A program made the position numbers and the translations under genes. Source: Acidisoma cellulosilyticum (GTDB lineage Bacteria; Pseudomonadota; Alphaproteobacteria; Acetobacterales; Acetobacteraceae). From it: a stretch of DNA of 64,000 nt. The DNA lies in assembly GCF_020621385.1 (NCBI RefSeq), contig NZ_JAESVA010000006.1, positions 1 to 64,000 on the forward strand, written 5' to 3'. Position 1 is the first letter of the stretch. Every line of letters starts with the position of its first letter. Shown one piece after another: positions 8,629 through 17,828 of this stretch. Under the pieces are notes generated by a model, which did no database searches, had not been told where the DNA came from, and saw nothing but the letters and a program-made list of their open reading frames with translations.

Positions 8629-9660
8629 TTAGACTGCGGCGCTGGCTGGCGTGGGCGCATCCGGTCTGATCAGATCGGATTGGCGTAGGGCATCCCAGAA
8701 TTCTGCCGGTATGCCCTGGGACAATAGTGCGATATTCTCTTTCATATGTTTTGCGCTGCGCGTCCCCGCAAGCACCGTGGGAATAGCCGGATGGGCCAGC
8801 ACGAATTGCAAAGCTGCCGCCTTCAGAGACACCGAAAATTCCCTGCAGATGGACTCGATCTTAGCGACGCGATCGATAATCGGTTGTGGTGCGGGACCGT
8901 AATTATAGTATGCGCCCGCTATCGCGCCTGTACCAAGAATGCCGCTATTGTAGCAGCCGCCAAGAACAATCGCGACGTTACGTTCCACGCAGAGTGGCAG
9001 AAAGCTGTCTAATGCATCCTGCTCCAGAAGCGTGTAACGGCCTGCAAGCAGAAAGCAGTCGAAATCCGCCTCTTCCAGCGCCTTCTGGCAGGCCTGCCAT
9101 TCGTTCATACCGACGCCGATCGCTTTGAGTACGCCCTCCTCCCGAAGGCGGTGCAATGCTTTATAGGCACCTTCCATGGCCTGTCGAAAAACGACCGGCT
9201 GCTGCTCCGGCCCATGGGTGAATACATCGATATCGTGTATGAAAGCGATGTCGATATATTCAAGAGCTAGCCGCTGCAGGCTGTCCTCGACCGAACGCAT
9301 GACGCCGTCATAGCTGTAGTCATAGCTGACCTGGAAGGGAAGAGGATCAACCCAGAAAGGAGAAATGACCTCCTCGCGCCGGGCCGGCACCAGCATGCGC
9401 CCGACCTTCGTCGACAGAATATAGTCGTGGCGGTTCCGCAGACGCAGGGCCTCGCCCGTCCGGTGTTCAGCAAGACCATGGCCGTACATGGGTGCGGTAT
9501 CAAAATATCTTATTCCCGCATTCCATGCTTCGTCAAAGACCGCCTGCGAGTCTGCCTCGGTCACAACCCGGAACTGGTTGCCGAGCGGCGCCGTGCCCAG
9601 CCCCAAGGCAGTGACACTTAAAGGCAGGCGGCCGAACCTTCGACTAGTACTCGCGTCCAT
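8629..9660 (-). CDS. Aldo/keto reductase (D-threo-aldose/L-fucose dehydrogenase-like)
   Basis: A 343-residue NADP-dependent aldo/keto reductase with the family start SRRFGRLPLSVTALGLGTAPLGNQ, the YFDTAPMYGHGLAE segment holding the catalytic Asp and Tyr, and STKVGR with the catalytic Lys. These features, and IAFIHDIDVFTHG, match the branch containing L-fucose and D-threo-aldose 1-dehydrogenases and pyridoxal 4-dehydrogenase, which oxidise a sugar at C1 to a lactone. GGGAGACGCGTC precedes the ATG. A palindrome-like element related to the LacI operator lies 33-48 bases upstream, so the gene may have its own promoter within the cluster. Confidence 0.87.
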   Translation of the reverse strand: MDASTSRRFGRLPLSVTALGLGTAPLGNQFRVVTEADSQAVFDEAWNAGIRYFDTAPMYGHGLAEHRTGEALRLRNRHDYILSTKVGRMLVPARREEVISPFWVDPLPFQVSYDYSYDGVMRSVEDSLQRLALEYIDIAFIHDIDVFTHGPEQQPVVFRQAMEGAYKALHRLREEGVLKAIGVGMNEWQACQKALEEADFDCFLLAGRYTLLEQDALDSFLPLCVERNVAIVLGGCYNSGILGTGAIAGAYYNYGPAPQPIIDRVAKIESICREFSVSLKAAALQFVLAHPAIPTVLAGTRSAKHMKENIALLSQGIPAEFWDALRQSDLIRPDAPTPASAAV

Positions 9661-9692
9661 GACGCGTCTCCCTCACAAGGTCAGTCGTTTCG

Positions 9693-9708
9693 TTTCAATC
9701 GATCCGTT
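9693..9708. promoter_or_regulatory. Degenerate copy of the CAATCGATTG palindrome before the aldo/keto reductase
   Basis: TTTCAATCGATCCGTT keeps the left arm and centre of the element seen at 10673 and 19033 but has CC instead of TG at the end of the right arm (8 of 10 core bases). It lies 33-48 bases upstream of the aldo/keto reductase ATG, where an operator would be expected. Confidence 0.4.
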
Positions 9709-9741
9709 GGCGCCACAGTCATGCGGCGGCGCCTGATGCTA

Positions 9742-10653
9742 TTATAATGTCTCGACGAACCACTCGGTTGCCAATGCCGCCGCTTTCTCGACCTTGGACT
9801 TATCCGAATAGAGCGTCATGTGAGAGGTATGCGCTATGACATGCAGCTTCTTGCGGACACTCGGGATGGCATTGAAGGCGCCGATCTCAAGATCCCACAG
9901 AGTAAGGTCGTCGCCTTCCGCCACGATCATCAAAGTCGGCGTATTGTAGATACGCTTTACGAAAGGCCCGACATCATAGTTCATGAGCAGATCAACGGAT
10001 TCGACGGTGCTTTTATTCTGGTAGAGGGGCGCTTCCTTCGCCTTGATGGCAAGAAACGTCCGGACCGTCTCCGGGAATGGCCAGGACGAGACTTCGGCCT
10101 CTGCGTTTTCAGTGGCATGCGGCATGTAAAGCCGCTCGCCTGGCTGCTCATACCGCAAACGGCGATCATCCAAAATCATCGCCCATAGACGACGAAATTC
10201 CATCGTTCCATGTGCGCGGCGCATATTCTCGTAGCCGTCGATGACGGGGATCTGACTGACGATGGTTTTCACGCGCGGATCGGTCGCCGCCAGAACCAGG
10301 GCATGACCGCCGGAATATGAGATGCCCCAGACCCCGATGCGGTCGGGATCGACTGCTTCATGGCGCTCCAGGAAGGAGATCGCGTTCTGATAATCGCGAA
10401 TCTGCGCCCAGGGGTCGAGATGCTGGCGGTTGTCACCATCACTGACCCCAAGGTTGCGATAATCAAAGATCAGAGCATTGATACCGGCCTTTGCGAAAGC
10501 CTCCGCATAGGTTGGCATGACAATCTCACGCACATAGCACCAGCCGCCGGCCAAAACGACCGTGGGCCGCCGTCCGCCGCCATCCGCCTTATAGAGCCAG
10601 GCCCGGCAGGTATCGCCCTCGGACTTAAACTCGACATCCAATCTTTCGACCAT
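9742..10653 (-). CDS. Alpha/beta hydrolase (dienelactone hydrolase / X-Pro peptidase-like)
   Basis: A 303-residue alpha/beta hydrolase with nucleophile elbow GISYSGG near residue 110 and an oxyanion-hole strand TVVLAGGWCYVREI. The late acid and the His in HVIAHTSHMTLY complete a plausible Ser-Asp-His triad. It has no signal peptide and is probably cytoplasmic. It could open a lactone (for example the product of the neighbouring aldo/keto reductase) or cleave a C-C or ester bond; the sequence does not decide this. A clear LacI-type palindrome sits 20-35 bases upstream of the ATG, so it probably starts a second transcript. Confidence 0.82.
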   Translation of the reverse strand: MVERLDVEFKSEGDTCRAWLYKADGGGRRPTVVLAGGWCYVREIVMPTYAEAFAKAGINALIFDYRNLGVSDGDNRQHLDPWAQIRDYQNAISFLERHEAVDPDRIGVWGISYSGGHALVLAATDPRVKTIVSQIPVIDGYENMRRAHGTMEFRRLWAMILDDRRLRYEQPGERLYMPHATENAEAEVSSWPFPETVRTFLAIKAKEAPLYQNKSTVESVDLLMNYDVGPFVKRIYNTPTLMIVAEGDDLTLWDLEIGAFNAIPSVRKKLHVIAHTSHMTLYSDKSKVEKAAALATEWFVETL

Positions 10654-10672
10654 TTTAACTTGTCCTCGTCAA

Positions 10673-10688
10673 TTTCAATCGATTGCAT
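10673..10688. promoter_or_regulatory. LacI-type operator, copy 2 (CAATCGATTG)
   Basis: TTTCAATCGATTGCAT contains the perfect 10-base palindrome CAATCGATTG (10676-10685) and shares TCAATCGATTGCAT, 14 identical bases, with the copy upstream of the binding protein gene at 19033. It lies in the 66-base gap between the E1 gene stop and the hydrolase start. A central CG within a palindrome is typical of LacI-family operators. Confidence 0.65.
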
Positions 10689-10719
10689 CCCAAGGCAAAT
10701 TGGGCTTGGGACAGGAAAT

Positions 10720-12756
10720 TCACGGCCGTCCGCCTTCGCAGGCACGCCGCACGGCAGCGATGACGTCCTGTGCATTTGGTATCATCAGGCGTTCGAGCTC
10801 GGCATTGTACGGCATCGGAACGCCACGCATGCCGATCCGTTCGACCGGCGCATCCAAATAGTCGAATGCCTCCTCCATGATGAGCGCCGAAATCTCGGCA
10901 CCGAAGCCATAGGTCTTCCAGGCTTCATGAACGACGACACAGCGACTGGTTTTGCGCACCGAGGCCAGAATGGTCTCGGTATCGAGTGGCCGCAAGGTTC
11001 GTGGATCGATCACCTCCGCCTCGATACCCTCCGCTGCAAGATCCCGTGCGGCTGACAACGCGACATCCACCATGGCCATTGTCGCGACGATGGTGATATC
11101 GGAGCCTGAGCGTTTTATGGCGGCTTTGCCGATCGGCACGATATAGTTCGCCTCTGGCACCGCGCTCTGGCTATTCACATAAAGCAGCTTGTGCTCCAGG
11201 AAGATCACCGGGTTGTCATCCCTGACCGCAGCAGCCAGCAGGCCCTTGGCGTCATAGGGATCTGATGGCGCGAGGACGACCAGGCCCGGGATATGCGCAA
11301 ACCAGACTTCCAATGATTGCGAATGCTGAGCGCCAAGCCTGATGCCGCCGCCCTGCGGTCCCCTTACCACCAAAGGCATAGGCACCGCACCACCCAGCAT
11401 GAAGCGAAGCTTGGCAGCCTGATTGACGATTCCGTCCATCATATGTGTCACGAAGTCGAAAAATTGCAGCTCGACAATGGGACGAAGCCCCGTCAGAGCC
11501 GCGCCCACGGCCGCGTTGATGATGGCGTTCTCGGAGATCGGTGTATCACGCACCCGGTTGCGTCCATGCCGCTCCTGCAACCCTTTTGAACAGCCGAACA
11601 GGCCCCCGATCTTGCCGACATCCTCGCCCAGAAGCACGACGCGGGAATCGCGCGCCAGTTCCTGATCCATGGCCTCCCGGATGGCCTCGACATAGAAAAG
11701 CCGCCGCTCGCCTCTCTCGGGCTCTATGGCCCCTGCATGGGGGGAGGAGACCGCCGCCGCAAGACTATCCTCGGCAGGCTCCTGTGCTGCCTGAGCGACC
11801 TCTATCGCGGCCAGGATTTCGTCATCAGCCTCCATCTGCAAAGCGGCGAGACGCTCCTGCCCCACCTGCCGATCCGCCAGAACCTGACCCAGGCGTCTGA
11901 TCGCATCGCCCTCCGTCCGCGCGTATTGCTCCTCCGCCTCGGGCCGATATCGCGGCAGATTCGTCCGCATGGAGTGGTCGCCCCAACGATAGGTCATCGC
12001 TTCGATGAGACTGGGTCCCTCACCGGCGCGGGCCCGGGCGACCGCCACTGCGGTGCGGGACTCGACGGCCAGCACGTCATTCCCGTCGATGGTTTCACCA
12101 GGGATACCATATGCCGCGGCGCGCTGCGAAATCTGCGGAACGGCCGAGGCCTCCGCAACACCGAGTGACAAGCCATAGCCGTTATTCTCACACAGAAATA
12201 CAATGGGTAGGCGCCACAAGGCCGCCAGGTTCATTGCCTCATGGAACAGACCCTCGTTTGCAGCACCATCGCCAAAAAAGGCGATGCAGACCTGGCCACT
12301 CTCCAATACCTGGGCTGCCAAAGCGGCCCCGGTGCCGATCCCGATCCCGGCCCCCACGATGCCGTTCGCGCCTAGAACGCCGCGATCGAGTGCGGCAATA
12401 TGCATGGAGCCGCCCAGGCCATGCCCGTAACCGGTTTCACGGCCAAGCAATTCCGCCATCATGCGTGTTGTGTCGGCACCTTTGGCAATACAATGGCCAT
12501 GGCCGCGATGATGGGTGACAATCGTATCGCCCGGCGCCAAAGCCGCACAGGCGCCGACCGCAATTGCCTCCTGCCCGACGCAGGAATGCGCCGTGCCCTT
12601 GACGATGCCTTTTTTGAACAGCTCCATCGTCCGCTCTTCGAACCTGCGGATCCGCCAAAGGTCCCGATATCGGGTTTCCAAAACGGCGGTGGTCGCAGGG
12701 TCGCTTCTTGACGCCGCGGCATCGATGAGCGTTGGAACGGCGTTCATGTGCTTCAT
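10720..12756 (-). CDS. Fused alpha-beta thiamine-diphosphate-dependent 2-oxoacid/acetoin dehydrogenase E1
   Basis: A 678-residue protein carrying both E1 subunits. The N-terminal half is the alpha domain with RRFEERTMELFKKGIVKGT and the ThDP motif GDGAANEG to ENN at about 162-192. The C-terminal half from about residue 345 is the beta (transketolase-like) domain with LLGEDVGKIGG and GAQHSQ. It would decarboxylate a 2-oxoacid or cleave a 1,2-diketone or acyloin. The ATG at 12756 is chosen because it overlaps the SDR stop as ATGA; an open extension to 12888 runs inside the SDR. No E2, E3 or lipoyl domain gene is present in the window, so the acceptor of the acyl group is unknown. Confidence 0.9.
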   Translation of the reverse strand: MKHMNAVPTLIDAAASRSDPATTAVLETRYRDLWRIRRFEERTMELFKKGIVKGTAHSCVGQEAIAVGACAALAPGDTIVTHHRGHGHCIAKGADTTRMMAELLGRETGYGHGLGGSMHIAALDRGVLGANGIVGAGIGIGTGAALAAQVLESGQVCIAFFGDGAANEGLFHEAMNLAALWRLPIVFLCENNGYGLSLGVAEASAVPQISQRAAAYGIPGETIDGNDVLAVESRTAVAVARARAGEGPSLIEAMTYRWGDHSMRTNLPRYRPEAEEQYARTEGDAIRRLGQVLADRQVGQERLAALQMEADDEILAAIEVAQAAQEPAEDSLAAAVSSPHAGAIEPERGERRLFYVEAIREAMDQELARDSRVVLLGEDVGKIGGLFGCSKGLQERHGRNRVRDTPISENAIINAAVGAALTGLRPIVELQFFDFVTHMMDGIVNQAAKLRFMLGGAVPMPLVVRGPQGGGIRLGAQHSQSLEVWFAHIPGLVVLAPSDPYDAKGLLAAAVRDDNPVIFLEHKLLYVNSQSAVPEANYIVPIGKAAIKRSGSDITIVATMAMVDVALSAARDLAAEGIEAEVIDPRTLRPLDTETILASVRKTSRCVVVHEAWKTYGFGAEISALIMEEAFDYLDAPVERIGMRGVPMPYNAELERLMIPNAQDVIAAVRRACEGGRP

Positions 12757-13526
12757 GTGAATAGACAACCGCCATTCACATCCAGGGTCGTGCCGGTGAG
12801 ATAGGAGCTCTCGGGTCCCGAGAGAAAGGCGACGGCCGCCGCGATTTCCGCCGGCTCTGCGGCCCGACGCAGCGGGATCTTGTCCCATTCCGTTTTCTTC
12901 ATCGCCTCGAAGCTTACGCCCCGGTTGTCAGCCTCCTCCTGCAAGGCCGAGAGATGCATGCGCGTCGCCACATTTCCCGGTGCGACGGAGTTCACGCGAA
13001 TACCATCATCCGCAAGCTCCGCCGCCGCACTCTGCGTCAGCGAGATCAGCGCGGCCTTTGACGCGCAATAGGCAGAGAACAAGCCATGGCCGCTTCGCCC
13101 GTACCAGCTAGAGATCGTCACAATCGTGCCGCCGCCGGCAACCCGCAGCAGCGGCACAAATCGCTGCATCATCAACACGTTTGCGCGGACATTGATGCCC
13201 ATGACACGATCCCACTCCGCCATATCCAGCGTCTCGACGGGACCCACTTCCTGCAATGTGCCCGCGATAAGGCCCAAGGCCTTCAAGGGCGCGCCGATAC
13301 CGTGCAAGGCAGCCTCGACCGGCGCAAGCGCCTCGGCTCGGGTGATATCGGCCGCGACCCCCACCACCTTGCCCGCGGCGCCTGCATCGATGTCTGCCGC
13401 CACCGCAGTCACGGAATCCGCGACATCGACCAGGACCAGCGACCAGCCATCGCGCGCAAAGCGCTCTGCCGTTGCCCTGCCAATGCCGCCCGCGGCACCT
13501 GTCAGGATCGCGACACGCGCGCTCAT
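12753..13526 (-). CDS. SDR-family oxidoreductase
   Basis: A 257-residue classical SDR. TGAAGGIG lies at residues 9-16, the catalytic Ser is at 139/140 and YCASK at 153-157. The usual NNAG is replaced by LIAG around 87-90, a small departure. VTISSWYGRSG and NSVAPGNVATRM follow the family pattern. The ATG overlaps the previous SDR stop by 4 bases and its own stop overlaps the E1 start, so three genes are translationally coupled. It probably oxidises a hydroxyl of the imported sugar or polyol or a derivative, producing the ketone that E1 might cleave. Confidence 0.87.
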   Translation of the reverse strand: MSARVAILTGAAGGIGRATAERFARDGWSLVLVDVADSVTAVAADIDAGAAGKVVGVAADITRAEALAPVEAALHGIGAPLKALGLIAGTLQEVGPVETLDMAEWDRVMGINVRANVLMMQRFVPLLRVAGGGTIVTISSWYGRSGHGLFSAYCASKAALISLTQSAAAELADDGIRVNSVAPGNVATRMHLSALQEEADNRGVSFEAMKKTEWDKIPLRRAAEPAEIAAAVAFLSGPESSYLTGTTLDVNGGCLFT

Positions 13527-14311
13527 TGCAGCACCATCCCGCCATCGATGACCAGGACCTGGCCCGTCATGTAATCGGATTGCTCCGACCAGAGGAACTT
13601 CACCGTGCCCACGACATCCTTGGGATCAGCGACCCTGCCGAGCAGGATCTGATTGGCCATCGATCCCATCGCCTCGCCAGGCGCGGTGCTCGCCCCCATC
13701 GCATAAAGATCCTTATCCAACTGTTCCCACAGGGGTGTCGCGACGACGCCAGGTGCGAAGGCGTTCACCGTTATTCCCTTGGACGCCAGCGCTCTTGCGG
13801 CAGATTGCGTAAGGCTGATGACAGCCGCCTTGCTGACGCAATAGGGCGCGAAGTCCGGAAAGCCCGTGCGGCCCGCGATCGAGGCGGTATTGATGATTTT
13901 ACCTTTCGTGCCGGCCGCGATCATCGCCTTGCCCGCTTCCTGAATGCCGATCAGAACACCCAAGGCATTGACCTCTAAAATGCCACGCCAAGTCTTTTCC
14001 GTTATGTCCAGAAAAGGCTCAGGCTTGTTGTATCCGGCATTATTGATCATCACCTTCAGGCTGCCGAAGCGCTTCACGCAGACGCCGATCGCATCCTGAA
14101 TACTGGCCCGGTCGGTCACATCCACCTTGGCGAAGACGGCCGCTCCGCCGCCTGCCTGTGTCAATGCCTCGGCCGTTGCCTGGCCTGTCGTCTCATCGAC
14201 ATCCGCGATAACGACGCCGTACCCGTCGGCCACCAGACCGGCCGCGATCTGCCGGCCAATGCCACGTGCCGCACCGGTGACGATGGCGCCCCCCTTGCCT
14301 TCGCTTGTCAT
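13523..14311 (-). CDS. SDR-family oxidoreductase
   Basis: A 262-residue classical SDR with TGAARGIG at 12-19, NNAG at 90-93, Ser144 and YCVSK at 157-161. The features fit polyol or acetoin/diacetyl-type reductases and 3-oxoacyl reductases alike. It begins 19 bases after the last permease stop and is coupled by ATGA to the second SDR. Two consecutive SDRs before an acetoin-type E1 suggest stepwise oxidation of adjacent hydroxyls; this is inference. Confidence 0.87.
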   Translation of the reverse strand: MTSEGKGGAIVTGAARGIGRQIAAGLVADGYGVVIADVDETTGQATAEALTQAGGGAAVFAKVDVTDRASIQDAIGVCVKRFGSLKVMINNAGYNKPEPFLDITEKTWRGILEVNALGVLIGIQEAGKAMIAAGTKGKIINTASIAGRTGFPDFAPYCVSKAAVISLTQSAARALASKGITVNAFAPGVVATPLWEQLDKDLYAMGASTAPGEAMGSMANQILLGRVADPKDVVGTVKFLWSEQSDYMTGQVLVIDGGMVLQ

Positions 14312-14330
14312 GACCTTCTCCTAACCTTGT

Positions 14331-15311
14331 TCATGTCCGTAGGGGCCTTCCCAGCACCCGCCATCGCGCAGCGGTCTTCATGCCCCGGCGCGTGCCAAGC
14401 GCGTCGTCCAACAGCAGCATCGCCAGCAGAATGCAGCCGGTCGCGATGCTCTCCACGGAACTCTGCATGCCGAGGAGCGCCGCAGCGGCCGCGATGATGC
14501 GTACGATCAGGCTGCCAAGAAGGACATTGATGATGCTTCCTCGGCCGCCCTCCAGCGACACGCCGCCCACCACTGCGGCGGTGACACCGTCAAGCAGGAA
14601 GCTGTCGAGGCCGGTGCCCGATGCCGAGCCGGATCGCAGGGCCGCGAGGATACCCGCCGTCGCCGCCAGCATCGCAGAGCCCGCGAAGGCGACCATATAA
14701 ACCTTGGTCGTATTGACCCCCGAACCGCGGGCACGCTCAAGATTGCCGCCGACTGCATAGAGCGACAAGCCAAGGCGGGTGCAGCGCATGCCGAGACCAA
14801 GCGCCAGGATCAGGACCAGCCCTATGATTCCCAGAACCGTCGTCGGCCCGACCCGCGCCACCAGCCCGTCCGAGACCCAGAGCAGACCGTCCGCCAGAAC
14901 CGCCGGGCTCTGCGGCACCAGGATGAGGGCCAGACCGCGCAACCCGATCAGCATGCAAACCGTAAGGACGAGCGAACTCACCCCCGTTCGCGCGATAATC
15001 CAACCGATGCCGCATCCGTAAAGCCCGGCCACCACCAGCGCCACGACGATACCGAGCACCAGCGAATAAGGCCCAAGCAATAGCGCAATGATAGCGGAGA
15101 CCGCAGCGACGGAGGCCACGGCGGCATCCAGCTGACCTGCAACCATGGTCAGCATCAGGCCGGCCGCCAGCAGACCGATCAGCGCGACATTCTCCACGAT
15201 GGAGGCCAACGTCGCCATCGTCGCAAAACCATCGACCTCGATAGCGCAAATGACGATGAGCAGGATGCTCAACCCCAGGCGGAGGCCGAGGCCCTTGTCC
15301 AGGCGGCTCAT
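14331..15311 (-). CDS. Ribose-type ABC transporter permease (system 1, second subunit)
   Basis: A 326-residue RbsC-like inner-membrane permease with multiple hydrophobic segments and the VSLEGGRGSIINVLLGSLIV signature loop. It is coupled to the preceding permease by an ATGA overlap at 15308-15311. With the other permease it probably forms a heterodimeric channel, unlike system 2, which has a single permease. Confidence 0.9.
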   Translation of the reverse strand: MSRLDKGLGLRLGLSILLIVICAIEVDGFATMATLASIVENVALIGLLAAGLMLTMVAGQLDAAVASVAAVSAIIALLLGPYSLVLGIVVALVVAGLYGCGIGWIIARTGVSSLVLTVCMLIGLRGLALILVPQSPAVLADGLLWVSDGLVARVGPTTVLGIIGLVLILALGLGMRCTRLGLSLYAVGGNLERARGSGVNTTKVYMVAFAGSAMLAATAGILAALRSGSASGTGLDSFLLDGVTAAVVGGVSLEGGRGSIINVLLGSLIVRIIAAAAALLGMQSSVESIATGCILLAMLLLDDALGTRRGMKTAARWRVLGRPLRT

Positions 15312-16315
15312 CGGCTGCGCCTCCGCATGACCGTCATCGCGAGCAATACAGCCGCCGCCAGACCACCTTTGAGAAGCAAGCGGACACCGGCATCAAGGCC
15401 GAGGAGCAGCATAATGTTCGACAGCATGGTCAGGATCAGCGCACCAACGCCCGCGCGCCAAAGCTGCCCTTCACCCCCCTGAATGGCAATGCCACCGACA
15501 AGGATCGCCGCAACCACATCGATCGTCAGGCCATCGAACATATTGCTGCTGGCTTGAGAGACCTGGCCGACCACCAGCATGCCCACCAGGGCGGAAGCGA
15601 GGGCGGCGGAAATATAGGCGATGATGACAAGGCGACTGATCGGGATACCGATCAACTCCGCCGCCTTGGGATTGGCGCCACACAGCACGATCTGCCGCCC
15701 GAGCCGCGTATGCGACAGAAACACGGTCCCGATCGCGAGCAGGATGACGAAGACAACCGCCTGGTTAGGCACACCCCAACTGGTGCCGCCGCCCAACCAC
15801 GCCAACGGGTTGTGGCGCAGTGTAATGGTCCGGTTGTTGGACAGCAGCACGACGGCGCCGAACAGCGCGGAACCGAAGGCGAGCGTGGTGACGATCGGGT
15901 TAAGGCCCCGGGCAACGAGATAGCCCTGCACCGCGCCGATGATGACGGCCACGATCAAAGTCGCGGCAACCGCAACCGCAACCGGCTGCCCGATACTCAA
16001 GACTGCCGTAAAGACATAGGCCGCGGTGACGGCCTGCTGCTCGATCGCGAGGCTCACGAATTTCCCGACGATCGTAATGGCCGCGGCGCCGATCGCGGCA
16101 ATCCCGGTGATGGCCGAGGCCTGGACGACGGCGATAAGATTGGGGCCGCTGGCAAAGCCTGGAATTGCCACCGCGGCGATGACGAAAATGAGGGCGATGG
16201 GCGCAATGGGCGCAAGGCTCTGTAATGAGACCGCGACGGAGCCTCGCCCCTTGGACTGGGCGCTCTGGCTGGCCGTGGTCCGCACGCCGCTTAAATCAAC
16301 CATTGCAGCTACCAT
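15308..16315 (-). CDS. Ribose-type ABC transporter permease (system 1, first subunit)
   Basis: A 335-residue RbsC-like permease with about ten hydrophobic segments and the signature GGIAIQGGEGQLWRAGVGALI. The start at 16315 overlaps the end of the ATPase gene by 20 bases; an in-frame ATG at 16303 is an alternative and neither has a strong ribosome site, consistent with coupled translation. Confidence 0.9.
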   Translation of the reverse strand: MVAAMVDLSGVRTTASQSAQSKGRGSVAVSLQSLAPIAPIALIFVIAAVAIPGFASGPNLIAVVQASAITGIAAIGAAAITIVGKFVSLAIEQQAVTAAYVFTAVLSIGQPVAVAVAATLIVAVIIGAVQGYLVARGLNPIVTTLAFGSALFGAVVLLSNNRTITLRHNPLAWLGGGTSWGVPNQAVVFVILLAIGTVFLSHTRLGRQIVLCGANPKAAELIGIPISRLVIIAYISAALASALVGMLVVGQVSQASSNMFDGLTIDVVAAILVGGIAIQGGEGQLWRAGVGALILTMLSNIMLLLGLDAGVRLLLKGGLAAAVLLAMTVMRRRSR

Positions 16316-17792
16316 GGGTGATCCAGGTTGCCAGCTTGTCGCGCGTCAAGGCGCTCGCCGGCAGCGTCTCCACCTGACGGCGATTGTGAAAGATCATCAC
16401 CCTTTCGCCGAAACCCAGAACCTCGTCGAGATCGGTGCTGGCGAAGAGGACAGAAAGACCTTGATCCGCGAGGCTGCGGATAACCCGATAGACCTCCGCG
16501 CGTGCGCCGACATCCACGCCGCGCGTTGGCTCTTCAACCAACAACAACTGGGGGTCGTTCGACAGCCACTTGCCGATAGACACCTTCTGCGCATTGCCGC
16601 CTGACAGCGCCCGCACCGCTCTGTCGCGGTAAGCGAGGGAGATCGTCATCCGGTCGGCCAGCCTGTCCGTGCTGCGCCGCAGACGCTGCCCGTTCGCGCT
16701 ACCCCATAATCCGGATGCCGCCAGGGCGGGTGCGCTCATTGTCTCCCATACCGGACGGTCCGGAAAGAAGCCGTCGAGTTGGCGATCGGCGGAGCAGTAA
16801 GCCACGCCCGCGGAGCAACGTTCCCGATGATTGCGGGGAGAATAGGCTTTACCTTGTAGTCGCATTGTGCCGGCCGTCATCGCTGTCACGCCTGCCACCG
16901 CGCGCAGCGGCTCCACAAAACCACTCCCGATTTGCCCGGCGGTCGCGACAATTTCACCAGGCTTCAAATCAAGATCGACAGATCCCAACAAGCCCGCCGT
17001 GCGCAGCCCGGTGAGGACAAGATTGGACGCGGATGAGCCGTCAGGCTCGGCCCGATTTCCGACCGCAGGATAAAGCTCGTTGAGTTCACGGCCGACCATC
17101 GCGTAGATCACACGGGCGATGCTGGTATCGGCAGTGGCGAAGCGATCCGCCACCTGACCGTTGCGGAGAACGACCGCCTGCTCGCAGATCTCCTCCAATT
17201 CGTTCAGCCGGTGGGTGATATAGAGGACGACCTTGCCTTCGGCCGCAAGCCGCCGCACGGCCTGATGCACGAGCGCGATGTCACGATCCCCCAGGGCCGC
17301 CGTCGGCTCATCAAGGACCAGAACTTGCGCGTCCTGCGCCAGCATGCGTGCAATCTCGACCAGCTGTCTTTCGCCGACCGACAGGCTGCCGGTCGGGCGC
17401 CCGACATCGACGTCACCAAGGCCGAGACGATCCAGATAGGCCCGGCACGCGCTGGCCGCCTTAGCCCGCCGCAACAGGGCCGAGGGCGCCGTCAGCATGA
17501 AGTTCTCGGTGATCGACAGATTAGGGAGAACGCTGATCTCCTGCTGAACGACGGCCACGCCTGACTTGCTGGCGCGGTCCGGCGTTGATGTATCGATGAT
17601 ATGACCGTCCAGCGCTATCTTGCCTTCCGTCGGCACCACCAATCCCGACAGGATCTTGACCAGGGTGGACTTGCCGGCGCCATTTTCTCCCAGCAGCGCC
17701 GTCACCTTGCCACGCTCTGCCGAGAAACTTACCCCGGACAAGGCAGCGACTGCCCCATAGGATTTAGAGAGTTCAAGAATTTCCAGCATCAT
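16296..17792 (-). CDS. Ribose-type ABC transporter ATP-binding protein (system 1), duplicated NBD
   Basis: About 498 residues with two ATPase domains. The first has Walker A GENGAGKST, the signature LSVGERQLVEIARML and Walker B VLVLDEPTAAL; the second has a degenerate P-loop (GQIGSGFVEP) and LSGGNAQKVSIGKWL. The ATG at 17792 is chosen because GGGGAGGGGACAG precedes it. It energises import of the ligand captured by the binding protein encoded just upstream. Confidence 0.93.
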   Translation of the reverse strand: MMLEILELSKSYGAVAALSGVSFSAERGKVTALLGENGAGKSTLVKILSGLVVPTEGKIALDGHIIDTSTPDRASKSGVAVVQQEISVLPNLSITENFMLTAPSALLRRAKAASACRAYLDRLGLGDVDVGRPTGSLSVGERQLVEIARMLAQDAQVLVLDEPTAALGDRDIALVHQAVRRLAAEGKVVLYITHRLNELEEICEQAVVLRNGQVADRFATADTSIARVIYAMVGRELNELYPAVGNRAEPDGSSASNLVLTGLRTAGLLGSVDLDLKPGEIVATAGQIGSGFVEPLRAVAGVTAMTAGTMRLQGKAYSPRNHRERCSAGVAYCSADRQLDGFFPDRPVWETMSAPALAASGLWGSANGQRLRRSTDRLADRMTISLAYRDRAVRALSGGNAQKVSIGKWLSNDPQLLLVEEPTRGVDVGARAEVYRVIRSLADQGLSVLFASTDLDEVLGFGERVMIFHNRRQVETLPASALTRDKLATWITHGSCNG

Positions 17793-17828
17793 TGCCTGTC
17801 CCCTCCCCTGGTCCCTGCACAAAGCTGT

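Noticed and set aside
12757-12888. N-terminal extension of the E1 gene to an upstream start
   Set aside because: It lies inside the preceding SDR gene in another frame; the ATGA overlap gives a better start at 12756.
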